Notes under the pieces: generated by a model
Told to the model about the DNA's origin: nothing
The model's database searches: none
The model's input: only the letters and a program-made list of their open reading frames with translations
Program-made: the position numbers and the translations under genes
Shown: positions 1 to 5,091 of the stretch, piece by piece
How positions within the stretch are numbered: position 1 is the stretch's first letter
Layout of the letters: each line of letters opens with the position of its first letter
From: CAYZJK01 sp964479125
GTDB lineage: Bacteria; Patescibacteriota; Saccharimonadia; Saccharimonadales; Saccharimonadaceae
Direction: 5' to 3'
Assembly: GCA_964479125.1 (NCBI GenBank)
Contig: CAYZJK010000021.1
Coordinates: 1 to 16,277, forward strand
Length of the DNA: 16,277 nt

Positions 1-555
1 TTCCTAATGCCTGTTGAGGACGTATTCTCAATTAAGGGTCGTGGTACTGTAGCAACTGGTCGTATCGAACAGGGTGTTATTAACCTAAACGACGAAGTTG
101 AAATTGTTGGTCTTAAGAAGGTACAGAAGACTACTGTTACCGGTATCGAAGCTTTCAAGAAGAGCCTAGACCGAGGACAGGCTGGTGACAACGCTGGTCT
201 ACTTCTACGAGGTATCGAGCGTGACGACATCGAACGTGGTCAGGTTCTTGCTAAGCCAGGTTCAATCGAGCCACACACAGAGTTCGAAGCTGAGGTTTAC
301 GTACTTAAGAAGGAAGAAGGCGGACGCCACACTCCATTCTCAAAGGGTTACAAGCCACAGTTCTACTTCCGAACTACTGACGTTACTGGTGAAGTTGAAC
401 TTCCAGCTGACAAAGAAATGGTTATGCCTGGTGACACAGTTACCTTTAAGGTTAAGCTACTTGCCCCAATCGCTATGGAGCAGGGTCTAAACTTCGCTAT
501 TCGTGAAGGTGGCCGTACTGTTGGTGCTGGTGTTGTTACATCAATCACTAAGTAG
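1..555 (+). CDS. tuf: Elongation factor Tu, C-terminal part (5' end outside window)
   Basis: EF-Tu carries aminoacyl-tRNA to the ribosomal A site as a GTP complex in the cytoplasm. The window opens in frame (Phe-Leu, then MPVEDVFSIKGRGTVATGR), the start of the beta-barrel domain II, followed by domain III (HTPFSKGYKPQFYFRTTDVTG) and the family's usual C-terminal end. The GTPase domain lies upstream of the window. The Met at position 7 is internal, not a start. Codons are biased as in a highly expressed gene. The stop is TAG, with a hairpin terminator 18 bases later. In many bacteria rpsJ follows tuf directly; here ldh, a small membrane gene and a lipoprotein gene come between them. The family call is certain. 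Confidence 0.98.
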   Translation, partial: FLMPVEDVFSIKGRGTVATGRIEQGVINLNDEVEIVGLKKVQKTTVTGIEAFKKSLDRGQAGDNAGLLLRGIERDDIERGQVLAKPGSIEPHTEFEAEVYVLKKEEGGRHTPFSKGYKPQFYFRTTDVTGEVELPADKEMVMPGDTVTFKVKLLAPIAMEQGLNFAIREGGRTVGAGVVTSITK

Positions 556-573
556 TATTAGCTAACTTACAAT

Positions 574-601
574 AAAGACACTCTTTCGGGAGTGTCTTTT
601 T
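574..601 (+). terminator. Rho-independent terminator of tuf
   Basis: A perfect 10-bp stem, AAAGACACTC (574-583) with GAGTGTCTTT (590-599), closes a short loop containing TTCG and runs into a T tract (597-601). It sits just after tuf and separates it from ldh. The stem is nearly the same as the terminator after L15 at 15329-15358. Confidence 0.93.
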
Positions 602-628
602 GTATGTCGGCCATAAATTATATATACT
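600..628 (+). promoter_or_regulatory. Possible ldh promoter
   Basis: A TATACT -10-like hexamer lies at 623-628, about 40 bases upstream of the ldh start and downstream of the tuf terminator. The -35 at a 17-base spacing (TTGTAT, 600-605) is weak and overlaps the terminator T tract. Some promoter is expected here because tuf is terminated upstream. Confidence 0.4.
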
Positions 629-665
629 AAGAAGAGAGTTAAACATTAACACAAAAAAGGAAAGT

Positions 666-1592
666 ATGAATAACCAAAAAGTCTTTATTGTTGGCGCAGG
701 TGGAATGGTTGGTGCAACCACAGCCTACGCCCTTACTATTAAGCAGATCGTATCAGAAGTAGTTCTAATTGATATCTCTCAAGATATTGCCCGAGGTCAA
801 GCAATGGATATTTCTGATGCCACTACCTACACAGACGGTGTAACTGTTCGGACAGGCGACTATAGCGAGATCGAGACTAACGACATTATCGTTATTACCG
901 GTGGCGCTCCACAAAAGCCAGGCCAAAGCCGACTAGAGCTACTAGATATTAATAAGAAAATTATTGAAGATATTGTCGCTGAAATTATGAAGAATGGTAA
1001 AGAAGTCTTCATCGTAGTAGTAACTAATCCGGTTGATGTACTAGCTCACGTAGCCTTAAGAGCATCAGGCCTGCCTAAAAACCGAGTGTTCGGTACAGGT
1101 ACAGCTCTAGATTCAGCTCGCTTGCAAGTAGAAATTGCATCTCATATTAATGTTGCACCAAGCCAAGTAAGTGCCTATACACTAGGTGAGCACGGCGACT
1201 CATCATTCTCTGCACTATCCAGCGCAAGGGTAGGTAATGTGCCTTTAGCTGATATGTCAGGCTATCACGCAAGCTGGGCGGATCACCTAGATAGCGATAT
1301 TAGCCAAAAGGCTTATCACATTATCAATACAAAACGAGCCACCTTCTATGGGATTGGACAGGTGACAAGTGAGGTAGTGGCAGCTCTTACTCGGCCAACT
1401 CCATCGATTATGCCTCTTAGCTCGCTCCTAGAGGGCGAATACGACCTAAACGATGTCATGGTCAGCGTGCCTCACTTTATCAGCTCAGAAGGCGTTAGGC
1501 CGCTAGATGATTATCCTCTAAGTGAAGAAGAGTACGATAAACTCCAGGAATCAGCTCGGATTGTATCTGAAGCCTATCAAAAGACTCTCTAG
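666..1592 (+). CDS. ldh: L-lactate dehydrogenase
   Basis: NAD-dependent L-lactate dehydrogenase (308 aa, normal family length): pyruvate + NADH to L-lactate + NAD+, regenerating NAD in fermentation, cytoplasmic. Visible residues: Rossmann motif GAGGMVG (10-16); Asp36 at the end of beta-2, typical for NAD; active-site loop APQKPGQSR with Gln83, the lactate/pyruvate choice where malate dehydrogenases carry Arg, and Arg89; Asp149/Arg152 in TALDSARLQ; catalytic His176 in GEHGDSS. The ATG at 666 follows AAGGAAAG; the frame stays open upstream to a TTG at 600, but the family N-terminus begins at MNNQKVFIVGAGG. The gene has no neighbour from its pathway. A malate dehydrogenase is unlikely because of Gln83. 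Confidence 0.95.
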   Translation: MNNQKVFIVGAGGMVGATTAYALTIKQIVSEVVLIDISQDIARGQAMDISDATTYTDGVTVRTGDYSEIETNDIIVITGGAPQKPGQSRLELLDINKKIIEDIVAEIMKNGKEVFIVVVTNPVDVLAHVALRASGLPKNRVFGTGTALDSARLQVEIASHINVAPSQVSAYTLGEHGDSSFSALSSARVGNVPLADMSGYHASWADHLDSDISQKAYHIINTKRATFYGIGQVTSEVVAALTRPTPSIMPLSSLLEGEYDLNDVMVSVPHFISSEGVRPLDDYPLSEEEYDKLQESARIVSEAYQKTL

Positions 1593-1607
1593 TTTATAAG
1601 TTCATAT

Positions 1608-1659
1608 AAAGAAAAGACCGTCTATCGACTTAGATTAATATCTATAATCGGTAGACGGT
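1608..1659 (-). terminator. Long hairpin terminator of the 52-codon minus-strand gene
   Basis: A 12-bp stem (ACCGTCTATCGA at 1617-1628 with TCGGTAGACGGT at 1648-1659, one wobble) holds an inner 5-bp stem (1631-1635 with 1640-1644) and a 4-base loop. Read on the minus strand it is followed by CTTTTCTTTA, a T-rich tail, so it most likely ends the minus-strand gene. On the plus strand it lies 24 bases after the ldh stop but lacks a T run, so it may only partly stop ldh transcripts. Confidence 0.75.
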
Positions 1660-1660
1660 A

Positions 1661-1882
1661 GTTTCGTCTCTGGGGGGTTAACTTTATTTCTTGTCATGTA
1701 GGAGGGATGAGACTTTTTCGAATGGACGCACGAAAAGCTTATCAACTAGGCTCTCTAGTGCGCCGGTCAAAACCAAAAATCCAACGCCAACGACACCAAC
1801 TAAGCCAAAGTAGAGGGTTGCCCCAATAGTGTAAAGATCCATTACATACTCCTTATCAGAAGGTACAGGTACGAGACGAAAC
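1661..1882. repeat. 10-bp inverted repeat enclosing the small minus-strand gene
   Basis: GTTTCGTCTC at 1661-1670 and its perfect complement GAGACGAAAC at 1873-1882 lie on the two sides of the 52-codon gene at 1684-1842. On the minus-strand transcript one arm falls at the predicted 5' end and the other just before the terminator hairpin, so the two ends of the mRNA could pair. Both arms were read directly; the function is inferred. Confidence 0.6.
1684..1842 (-). CDS. Small single-pass membrane protein, 52 aa, unrecognised
   Basis: I do not recognise the family. The minus-strand frame starts with ATG at 1842, six bases after a clean AAGGAG ribosome site, and ends with TAA at 1684. The product begins MDLYTIGATLYFGLVGVVGV, with one Gly/Val/Leu-rich membrane span at about residues 7-29. 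An amphipathic tail follows (LESLVDKLFVRPFEKVSSLL) and ends HDKK, probably cytosolic. The promoter (1890-1917), ribosome site, stop and terminator (1608-1659) are all in place, which supports a real gene despite its size. It is convergent with ldh and divergent from the lipoprotein gene. A small regulatory or scaffold membrane peptide is possible; nothing in the sequence names a function. Confidence 0.75.
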   Translation of the reverse strand: MDLYTIGATLYFGLVGVVGVGFLVLTGALESLVDKLFVRPFEKVSSLLHDKK

Positions 1883-1889
1883 CAACTTC

Positions 1890-1917
1890 AGTATAACAGC
1901 TAGGTTGATAGTATCAA
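1890..1917 (-). promoter_or_regulatory. Promoter of the 52-codon gene
   Basis: On the minus strand, TTGATA (1917-1912), a 16-base spacer, then TGT followed by TATACT (-10 at 1895-1890, extended form). The predicted transcript start is near 1883, which coincides with the outer end of the 10-bp repeat arm at 1873-1882. Confidence 0.7.
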
Positions 1918-1919
1918 CC
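1903..1919. promoter_or_regulatory. Perfect 17-bp dyad, candidate operator
   Basis: GGTTGATAGTATCAACC is an exact inverted repeat (8-base arms, 1-base centre). It covers the -35 hexamer of the minus-strand promoter and lies 31 bases before the TTGACT upstream of the divergent lipoprotein gene. This is a typical position and size for a dimeric repressor site. No regulator gene is seen in the window. Confidence 0.55.
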
Positions 1920-1950
1920 AAATACTAGTTTTAAATTGAGTATAGGGCTA

Positions 1951-1985
1951 TTGACTTATTTATATAATAGTTGTATGGTATACAT
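1951..1985 (+). promoter_or_regulatory. Promoter region of the lipoprotein gene
   Basis: TTGACT (1951-1956) is followed 17 bases later by TATGGT (1974-1979). Two overlapping alternatives exist: TATAAT at 1963-1968, which has no properly spaced -35, and TGG-TATACA at 1976-1984, which matches the extended -10 form seen elsewhere in the window. The exact hexamers are uncertain; a promoter here is likely. Confidence 0.55.
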
Positions 1986-2015
1986 GGTCATGACATCTAC
2001 CCGAAAGGAACAGTC

Positions 2016-2876
2016 ATGTTTGCACATTGTATTAAGCCTATCAGATCAGTCGCAGCTATGTTTGTAGCGGCAGTATTGTTGGTCGCCTGTGATAACGGCG
2101 CAGGTAACGTGAGTGGCGTGCCTGTAACTTCCAGCTCTTCTAATTCGCGCGAGTCGATAATCAGTTCTGCTCCCGAGAGAAAGGCAACTTATCGTGATGG
2201 TGATCGTCCACATGAGCGTCAAGAGGAGTATATTACTATAACTCGTCATGTGTGTCCTTCACAGCAAGACATCGAGGATTTTATTGCCAGGTATAAAAGC
2301 GAGCTCAATATACTTTCAGGCCTTGAGTCTGACGGCATACACGTGTTTCATAGCGGAATCGACCACTATAGCTATGAGACTGTGATTGGTACGATCAATC
2401 CTGACTGTCTGCCTAAATTAGATGGCAGTATGGACTATGTTCCAAGCAATGGAGGAGAGTCTATACGTGAAGAGTGGTTTAATCTTCCCTTTGTAATGAT
2501 GTATGCCAACGAAGTTTGGAAAGAGGAGCAGGAGGCTGAGCGTGCCAGAAGAGAGGAGGCTCAGCTAAAGTGGGACTACTCTAAGCCCATGCCGGAAGAT
2601 ATGCTAACATGGCATCCGCTACCCCACTTCGAGACAGAAGCTTCAAGGCTGTTGGAGGAGTATAGCTCTAGCATTCAGATGCTAGGGATCGTTTCAGCAC
2701 TTTCAGGAGGTTCGTACTTCAATGCTTACACAAATGAGGTACCGCATGTAACCAACCCTGAAATGTATAACGCCATGAACTCGGAGCCTTTCAGTACAAA
2801 ACCCTGGGATGCGCGAAGCAAGTTGCTAGACCACTATTCGTGGATCCCTGGCAAGTCTGCAATGTATCAATGGTAG
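2016..2876 (+). CDS. Predicted secreted lipoprotein, 286 aa, unrecognised
   Basis: I do not recognise the family. The ATG at 2016 is preferred over the upstream in-frame TTG at 1971: it follows AAAGGAAC and starts a classic lipoprotein signal (MFAHCIKPIRSVAAMFVAAV, then LLVAC) with lipobox Cys25, the expected site for lipid attachment and signal peptidase II cleavage. A Ser/Asn-rich linker runs from about 26 to 53. The mature domain has two further cysteines (Cys80, Cys131), which could form a disulphide, and a charged Glu/Arg-rich helix (KEEQEAERARREEAQLKWDY). It carries no catalytic motif I can name. Codon choice is less biased than in the ribosomal genes, so low expression is likely. It has its own promoter and terminator. 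It should face outward on the cytoplasmic membrane. Confidence 0.8.
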   Translation: MFAHCIKPIRSVAAMFVAAVLLVACDNGAGNVSGVPVTSSSSNSRESIISSAPERKATYRDGDRPHERQEEYITITRHVCPSQQDIEDFIARYKSELNILSGLESDGIHVFHSGIDHYSYETVIGTINPDCLPKLDGSMDYVPSNGGESIREEWFNLPFVMMYANEVWKEEQEAERARREEAQLKWDYSKPMPEDMLTWHPLPHFETEASRLLEEYSSSIQMLGIVSALSGGSYFNAYTNEVPHVTNPEMYNAMNSEPFSTKPWDARSKLLDHYSWIPGKSAMYQW

Positions 2877-2883
2877 CAATACA

Positions 2884-2910
2884 CCCCACAGGAAATCCCT
2901 GTGGGGCTTT
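2884..2910 (+). terminator. Rho-independent terminator after the lipoprotein gene
   Basis: A perfect 9-bp stem, CCCCACAGG (2884-2892) with CCTGTGGGG (2898-2906), loop AAATC, is followed by CTTTTACTTTT. It lies 7 bases after the stop codon. Confidence 0.93.
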
Positions 2911-2933
2911 TACTTTTCTACCTCCTCTTATGT

Positions 2934-2964
2934 TTGATATCTTCTGTAAATATGTTAATATATT
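2934..2964 (+). promoter_or_regulatory. Promoter of rpsJ
   Basis: TTGATA (2934-2939) is followed by an AT-rich stretch offering TAATAT (2956-2961, 16-base spacer) or TATATT (2959-2964, 19-base spacer). Since the upstream gene is terminated at 2910, rpsJ needs a promoter here. The 5' UTR would be about 100 nt. I found no convincing stem-loop in it. Confidence 0.55.
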
Positions 2965-3067
2965 GGATGAATAACATTACGGTGAGAACTTGTATGGAGC
3001 TTGAATCTATAGAAGGTTACACTGTCGTAGGTTATACGCGTTAGTTATAACATGGAGAACATTTACA

Positions 3068-3388
3068 ATGGCTCAAAAACCAGAAGGTCTACGTATTCGT
3101 ATTCGCCTTAAGGCATACGATCACAAGATTATCGACCAGTCAGCAAAGCAAATTATCGAAACTGCAATCCGTACTGGTGCAACAGTAGCAGGTCCAATCC
3201 CTCTACCGACACGACGAAGTACTTTTACAGTAGTTAAAAGCCCTCACGTATACAAGAAGGGTGGTGAAACTTTCGAAATGCGCGTACATAAGCGACTTAT
3301 CGATATCATGGCTGCTTCTCCTAAGACTATCGACAGTCTGCAAAACCTCAGTCTTCCAGCTGGTGTTGACGCAGAAATCCGAATGTAG
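3068..3388 (+). CDS. rpsJ: 30S ribosomal protein S10
   Basis: S10 belongs to the head of the 30S subunit, and in other bacteria it also pairs with NusB in antitermination. Length 106 aa is typical. The N-terminus reads LRIRIRLKAYDHKIIDQSAK and the middle has the GPIPLPTRRSTFTVVKSPHVYKK segment with the conserved loop that contacts S14 and 16S rRNA. The ATG at 3068 follows GGAGAA at about 8 bases. The gene stands alone with its own promoter and terminator, instead of leading the S10 operon, whose L3 gene begins about 3.4 kb downstream. The stop is TAG. It should be expressed separately from the other ribosomal proteins here. Confidence 0.97.
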   Translation: MAQKPEGLRIRIRLKAYDHKIIDQSAKQIIETAIRTGATVAGPIPLPTRRSTFTVVKSPHVYKKGGETFEMRVHKRLIDIMAASPKTIDSLQNLSLPAGVDAEIRM

Positions 3389-3404
3389 TCAAACTAGGAA
3401 CAAT

Positions 3405-3435
3405 AAAAACCCGGCTCAGCTAGAGTCGGGTTTTT
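3405..3435. terminator. Bidirectional terminator between rpsJ and the convergent gene
   Basis: A 13-bp stem, AAAAACCCGGCTC (3405-3417) with GAGTCGGGTTTTT (3423-3435, one wobble), loop AGCTA. A tracts on the left and T tracts on the right give a terminator in both directions, as fits the two convergent genes that end at 3388 and 3452. Confidence 0.92.
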
Positions 3436-3451
3436 GTTATGTCTAGTGATC

Positions 3452-3826
3452 TTATTCAGATGCTGGCTGAGCAGCTTGTGCCTTAAGTCGCTCTTGAGTC
3501 TTAAGTAGCACTTCAATATTTTCTGACTGAGCTTGGTTTACTTCAATCTGGTCATAAATATTATTGATGCGTATTTGTAGTGTTGCAATCCAGAAACCAA
3601 GTGCAACTACAGCCATAGATAGAACGATCCAGTAGATAGTCTCCATAGTGAAGGTTGGCTTCATGAAGTCTGCACGATCTTCTTCTAGTCGGAATGATCG
3701 AGGGGTACTAGTCTTCTTCACTGCAGTCTTCTTAGTGGTTGAAGTCTTTGCCGTGCTCTTTCGAGCCGTCGGTGCTTTCTTTGCAGTAGTCTTTTTTGCA
3801 GATGTACTAGTTTTTTTAGTTGCCAT
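3452..3826 (-). CDS. Membrane protein with histone-H1-like Lys/Ala/Thr tail and coiled coil, 124 aa
   Basis: I cannot name the family. Residues 1-43 are almost only Lys, Thr, Ala, Ser and Pro with repeated AKK/AKT units (AKKTTAKKAPTARKSTAK), like the tail of histone H1 or bacterial Hc1/AlgP-type proteins. A short charged link (RSFRLEEDRADFMKP) leads to one membrane span at about 63-83 (IYWIVLSMAVVALGFWIATL). Residues 85-117 look like a short coiled coil (INNIYDQIEVNQAQSENIEV). The ATG at 3826 follows AAGGGG. By the positive-inside rule the basic tail should be cytosolic, so it could bind DNA, RNA or acidic polymers at the membrane; that is inference. The gene ends against rpsJ and is divergent from the envelope block. 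Confidence 0.8.
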   Translation of the reverse strand: MATKKTSTSAKKTTAKKAPTARKSTAKTSTTKKTAVKKTSTPRSFRLEEDRADFMKPTFTMETIYWIVLSMAVVALGFWIATLQIRINNIYDQIEVNQAQSENIEVLLKTQERLKAQAAQPASE

Positions 3827-3861
3827 ATTTCCCCTTATGCTTATTCTTCTGATTATGTAAC

Positions 3862-3890
3862 ATTATCACTTATAAGAACACCAAATGCAA
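3862..3890 (-). promoter_or_regulatory. Promoter of the basic-tail membrane protein gene
   Basis: On the minus strand TTGCAT (3890-3885), a 17-base spacer and GATAAT (3867-3862). The predicted start gives a leader of about 30 nt with the AAGGGG ribosome site. It overlaps the control region of the divergent gene at 3919. Confidence 0.6.
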
Positions 3891-3903
3891 TAGAAAATGC
3901 TTA

Positions 3904-3912
3904 TGATACAAT
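3904..3912 (+). promoter_or_regulatory. Extended -10 predicting a leaderless mRNA
   Basis: TG-A-TACAAT (3904-3912) is an extended -10 that ends only 6 bases before the ATG at 3919. The expected transcript start, about 7 bases downstream of the -10, is the A of the ATG. No Shine-Dalgarno sequence is present before this start, which agrees with a leaderless transcript. No good -35 is seen. Confidence 0.6.
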
Positions 3913-3918
3913 TGCAGT

Positions 3919-4254
3919 ATGAGTTCAAAAAAGAAATCAAACAGACAGCGAACATATGCTCGAAATCGTACAGTTGTAAGCCGTAGAGGATATGAGAATG
4001 TCTGGGAGACAGATGGCGTCTACCTTCTGAAATTAATGGCTACTGCTATGGCTGGCCTCCTCTGGCTTCGACTAGCAAATCCAATCATCTTATTTAATGC
4101 TATTCCGGTTGGTGCAGTACCAGTTGGAGCAATGGTAGCATTAATTCTTATCGCTACACTAGAGAAGGCTCAGTTTAATCGCAAGATTATGTATGCGCTT
4201 CTAGTTGTGGTAACTATCGTTGGCTTTTTCGTTGACGCCGGCATCGTTATATAG
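3919..4254 (+). CDS. Small multi-pass membrane protein, 111 aa, unrecognised
   Basis: I do not recognise the family. The N-terminal 25 residues are strongly basic (KKKSNRQRTYARNR) and should stay in the cytoplasm. Three hydrophobic segments follow at about 33-52, 55-79 (with the repeat PVGAVPVGAMVA) and 90-110. There are no cysteines and no catalytic motif. No ribosome site precedes the ATG, and the -10 sits 6 bases upstream, so the mRNA is probably leaderless. It is the first gene of a same-strand run with the Wzz-like and LCP genes, 51 bases before the next start. Its position suggests a part in surface-polymer assembly or membrane organisation, but this is guilt by association only. Confidence 0.75.
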   Translation: MSSKKKSNRQRTYARNRTVVSRRGYENVWETDGVYLLKLMATAMAGLLWLRLANPIILFNAIPVGAVPVGAMVALILIATLEKAQFNRKIMYALLVVVTIVGFFVDAGIVI

Positions 4255-4285
4255 AGGTGCTAATACCTCAAGCAAAACAAAAATA

Positions 4286-4294
4286 TGGTACAGT
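4286..4294 (+). promoter_or_regulatory. Extended -10 before the Wzz-like gene, near-leaderless mRNA
   Basis: TG-G-TACAGT (4286-4294) lies 11 bases before the ATG at 4306, so a transcript from it would have a leader of only about 4-5 nt. No Shine-Dalgarno sequence precedes the ATG. The word TATGGTACAGT resembles TATGATACAAT at 3902-3912. Co-transcription from the upstream gene also remains possible. Confidence 0.5.
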
Positions 4295-4305
4295 AATAGA
4301 TATTC

Positions 4306-5091
4306 ATGGAAGAAATAAATATAGTGGACTTTTTTAAATACCTAGCACGTAACTGGCTGGTCATAGTAGGACTAACCATCTTTGGCGTCTTGGCTGGCTA
4401 TGCATACAATACATTCATCCAACGGCCTTTATATAGAAGCAACGCTACACTTCTACTGGTCAATAAAACTGATGAAAACATAAGCACGGCATCATTAGTT
4501 AATAACTACTCTGAGCTATTCAAGAGCCGAAGTGTTTTAGAGACTGCTATGGAAGCTCAGGGGTATGTAGGTTCGTACGAATCTCTAATGGACAATACGA
4601 CATCAACCGTCTCTAGTGGTACTGAAGTTATTAAAGTGGCAATCGCTACCGGAAACCCTCAGACTAGTCGGGAAATCATGGTGGCTGCCATTGAAGCATT
4701 TCAGGATCAGATGGCTTCTATCTACGGAGTTAATAACTTAGAGATAGTGGATGACGCGAGCCTGCCTCGTGACGCCTATAACGTTGATACTACTATGCAG
4801 TTAGCTCTAGCCGGTACTGCCGGGCTTATCCTTAGTCTACTTATCCTATTCTTTGCTTTCGACTATCGCTCTGGCGGAGCTACTAAACAGGCGGAAGCTA
4901 AAGTAGCTGAACCTAAAAGACGTGAGCGGAAGACTAGGAAGAGTGATAATGAGATCATCCTTGGCGATGACGATGATTTATCTGAAAGCTTCCTATTTGA
5001 CGACGTACTCTTTAGTAGTCTGGCGGCTGACGAGAAAAAGCCTCGTCCAGTTAAGAAGCCAGGCTCTAAATACCGCAAGAAGATTGAGTAG
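4306..5091 (+). CDS. Wzz/YveK-type polysaccharide chain-length or co-polymerase protein
   Basis: Polysaccharide co-polymerase family (Wzz domain): such proteins control the length or export of surface polysaccharides at the cytoplasmic membrane. The protein (261 aa) opens with EEINIVDFFKYLARNWLVIV, the usual Wzz start running into membrane span 1 (about 17-34). An extracytoplasmic domain with YRSNATLLLVN follows, then the pre-membrane segment IVDDASLPRDAYNV and membrane span 2 (about 166-187). The end is a cytosolic tail rich in Lys/Arg, then Asp (GDDDDLSES), then basic again. No Walker motifs, so it lacks the fused tyrosine kinase of BY-kinases and resembles YveK/CapA-type adaptors. No partner kinase or glycosyltransferase is in the window. 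The LCP gene starts directly after its stop, so the two probably act on the same polymer. Confidence 0.85.
   Translation: MEEINIVDFFKYLARNWLVIVGLTIFGVLAGYAYNTFIQRPLYRSNATLLLVNKTDENISTASLVNNYSELFKSRSVLETAMEAQGYVGSYESLMDNTTSTVSSGTEVIKVAIATGNPQTSREIMVAAIEAFQDQMASIYGVNNLEIVDDASLPRDAYNVDTTMQLALAGTAGLILSLLILFFAFDYRSGGATKQAEAKVAEPKRRERKTRKSDNEIILGDDDDLSESFLFDDVLFSSLAADEKKPRPVKKPGSKYRKKIE

Noticed and set aside
600..665. Upstream TTG start extending ldh by 22 codons
   Set aside because: It begins in the T tract of the tuf terminator, has no ribosome site, and the family N-terminus matches the ATG at 666.
1971..2015. Upstream TTG start extending the lipoprotein
   Set aside because: It would put 15 polar residues before the signal peptide and lies within the promoter; the ATG at 2016 has AAAGGAAC at good spacing.
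2994..3044. 16-codon frame (MELESIEGYTVVGYTR) upstream of rpsJ, possible leader peptide
   Set aside because: Only a weak ribosome site (GGTGAG), no run of regulatory codons and no attenuator hairpin after it; a frame of this length is expected by chance.
4254..4269. GAGGT-GCTAAT-ACCTC inverted repeat after the 111-aa gene as a terminator
   Set aside because: Only 5 bp and no T tract follows; the next promoter is right behind it. Too weak to call.
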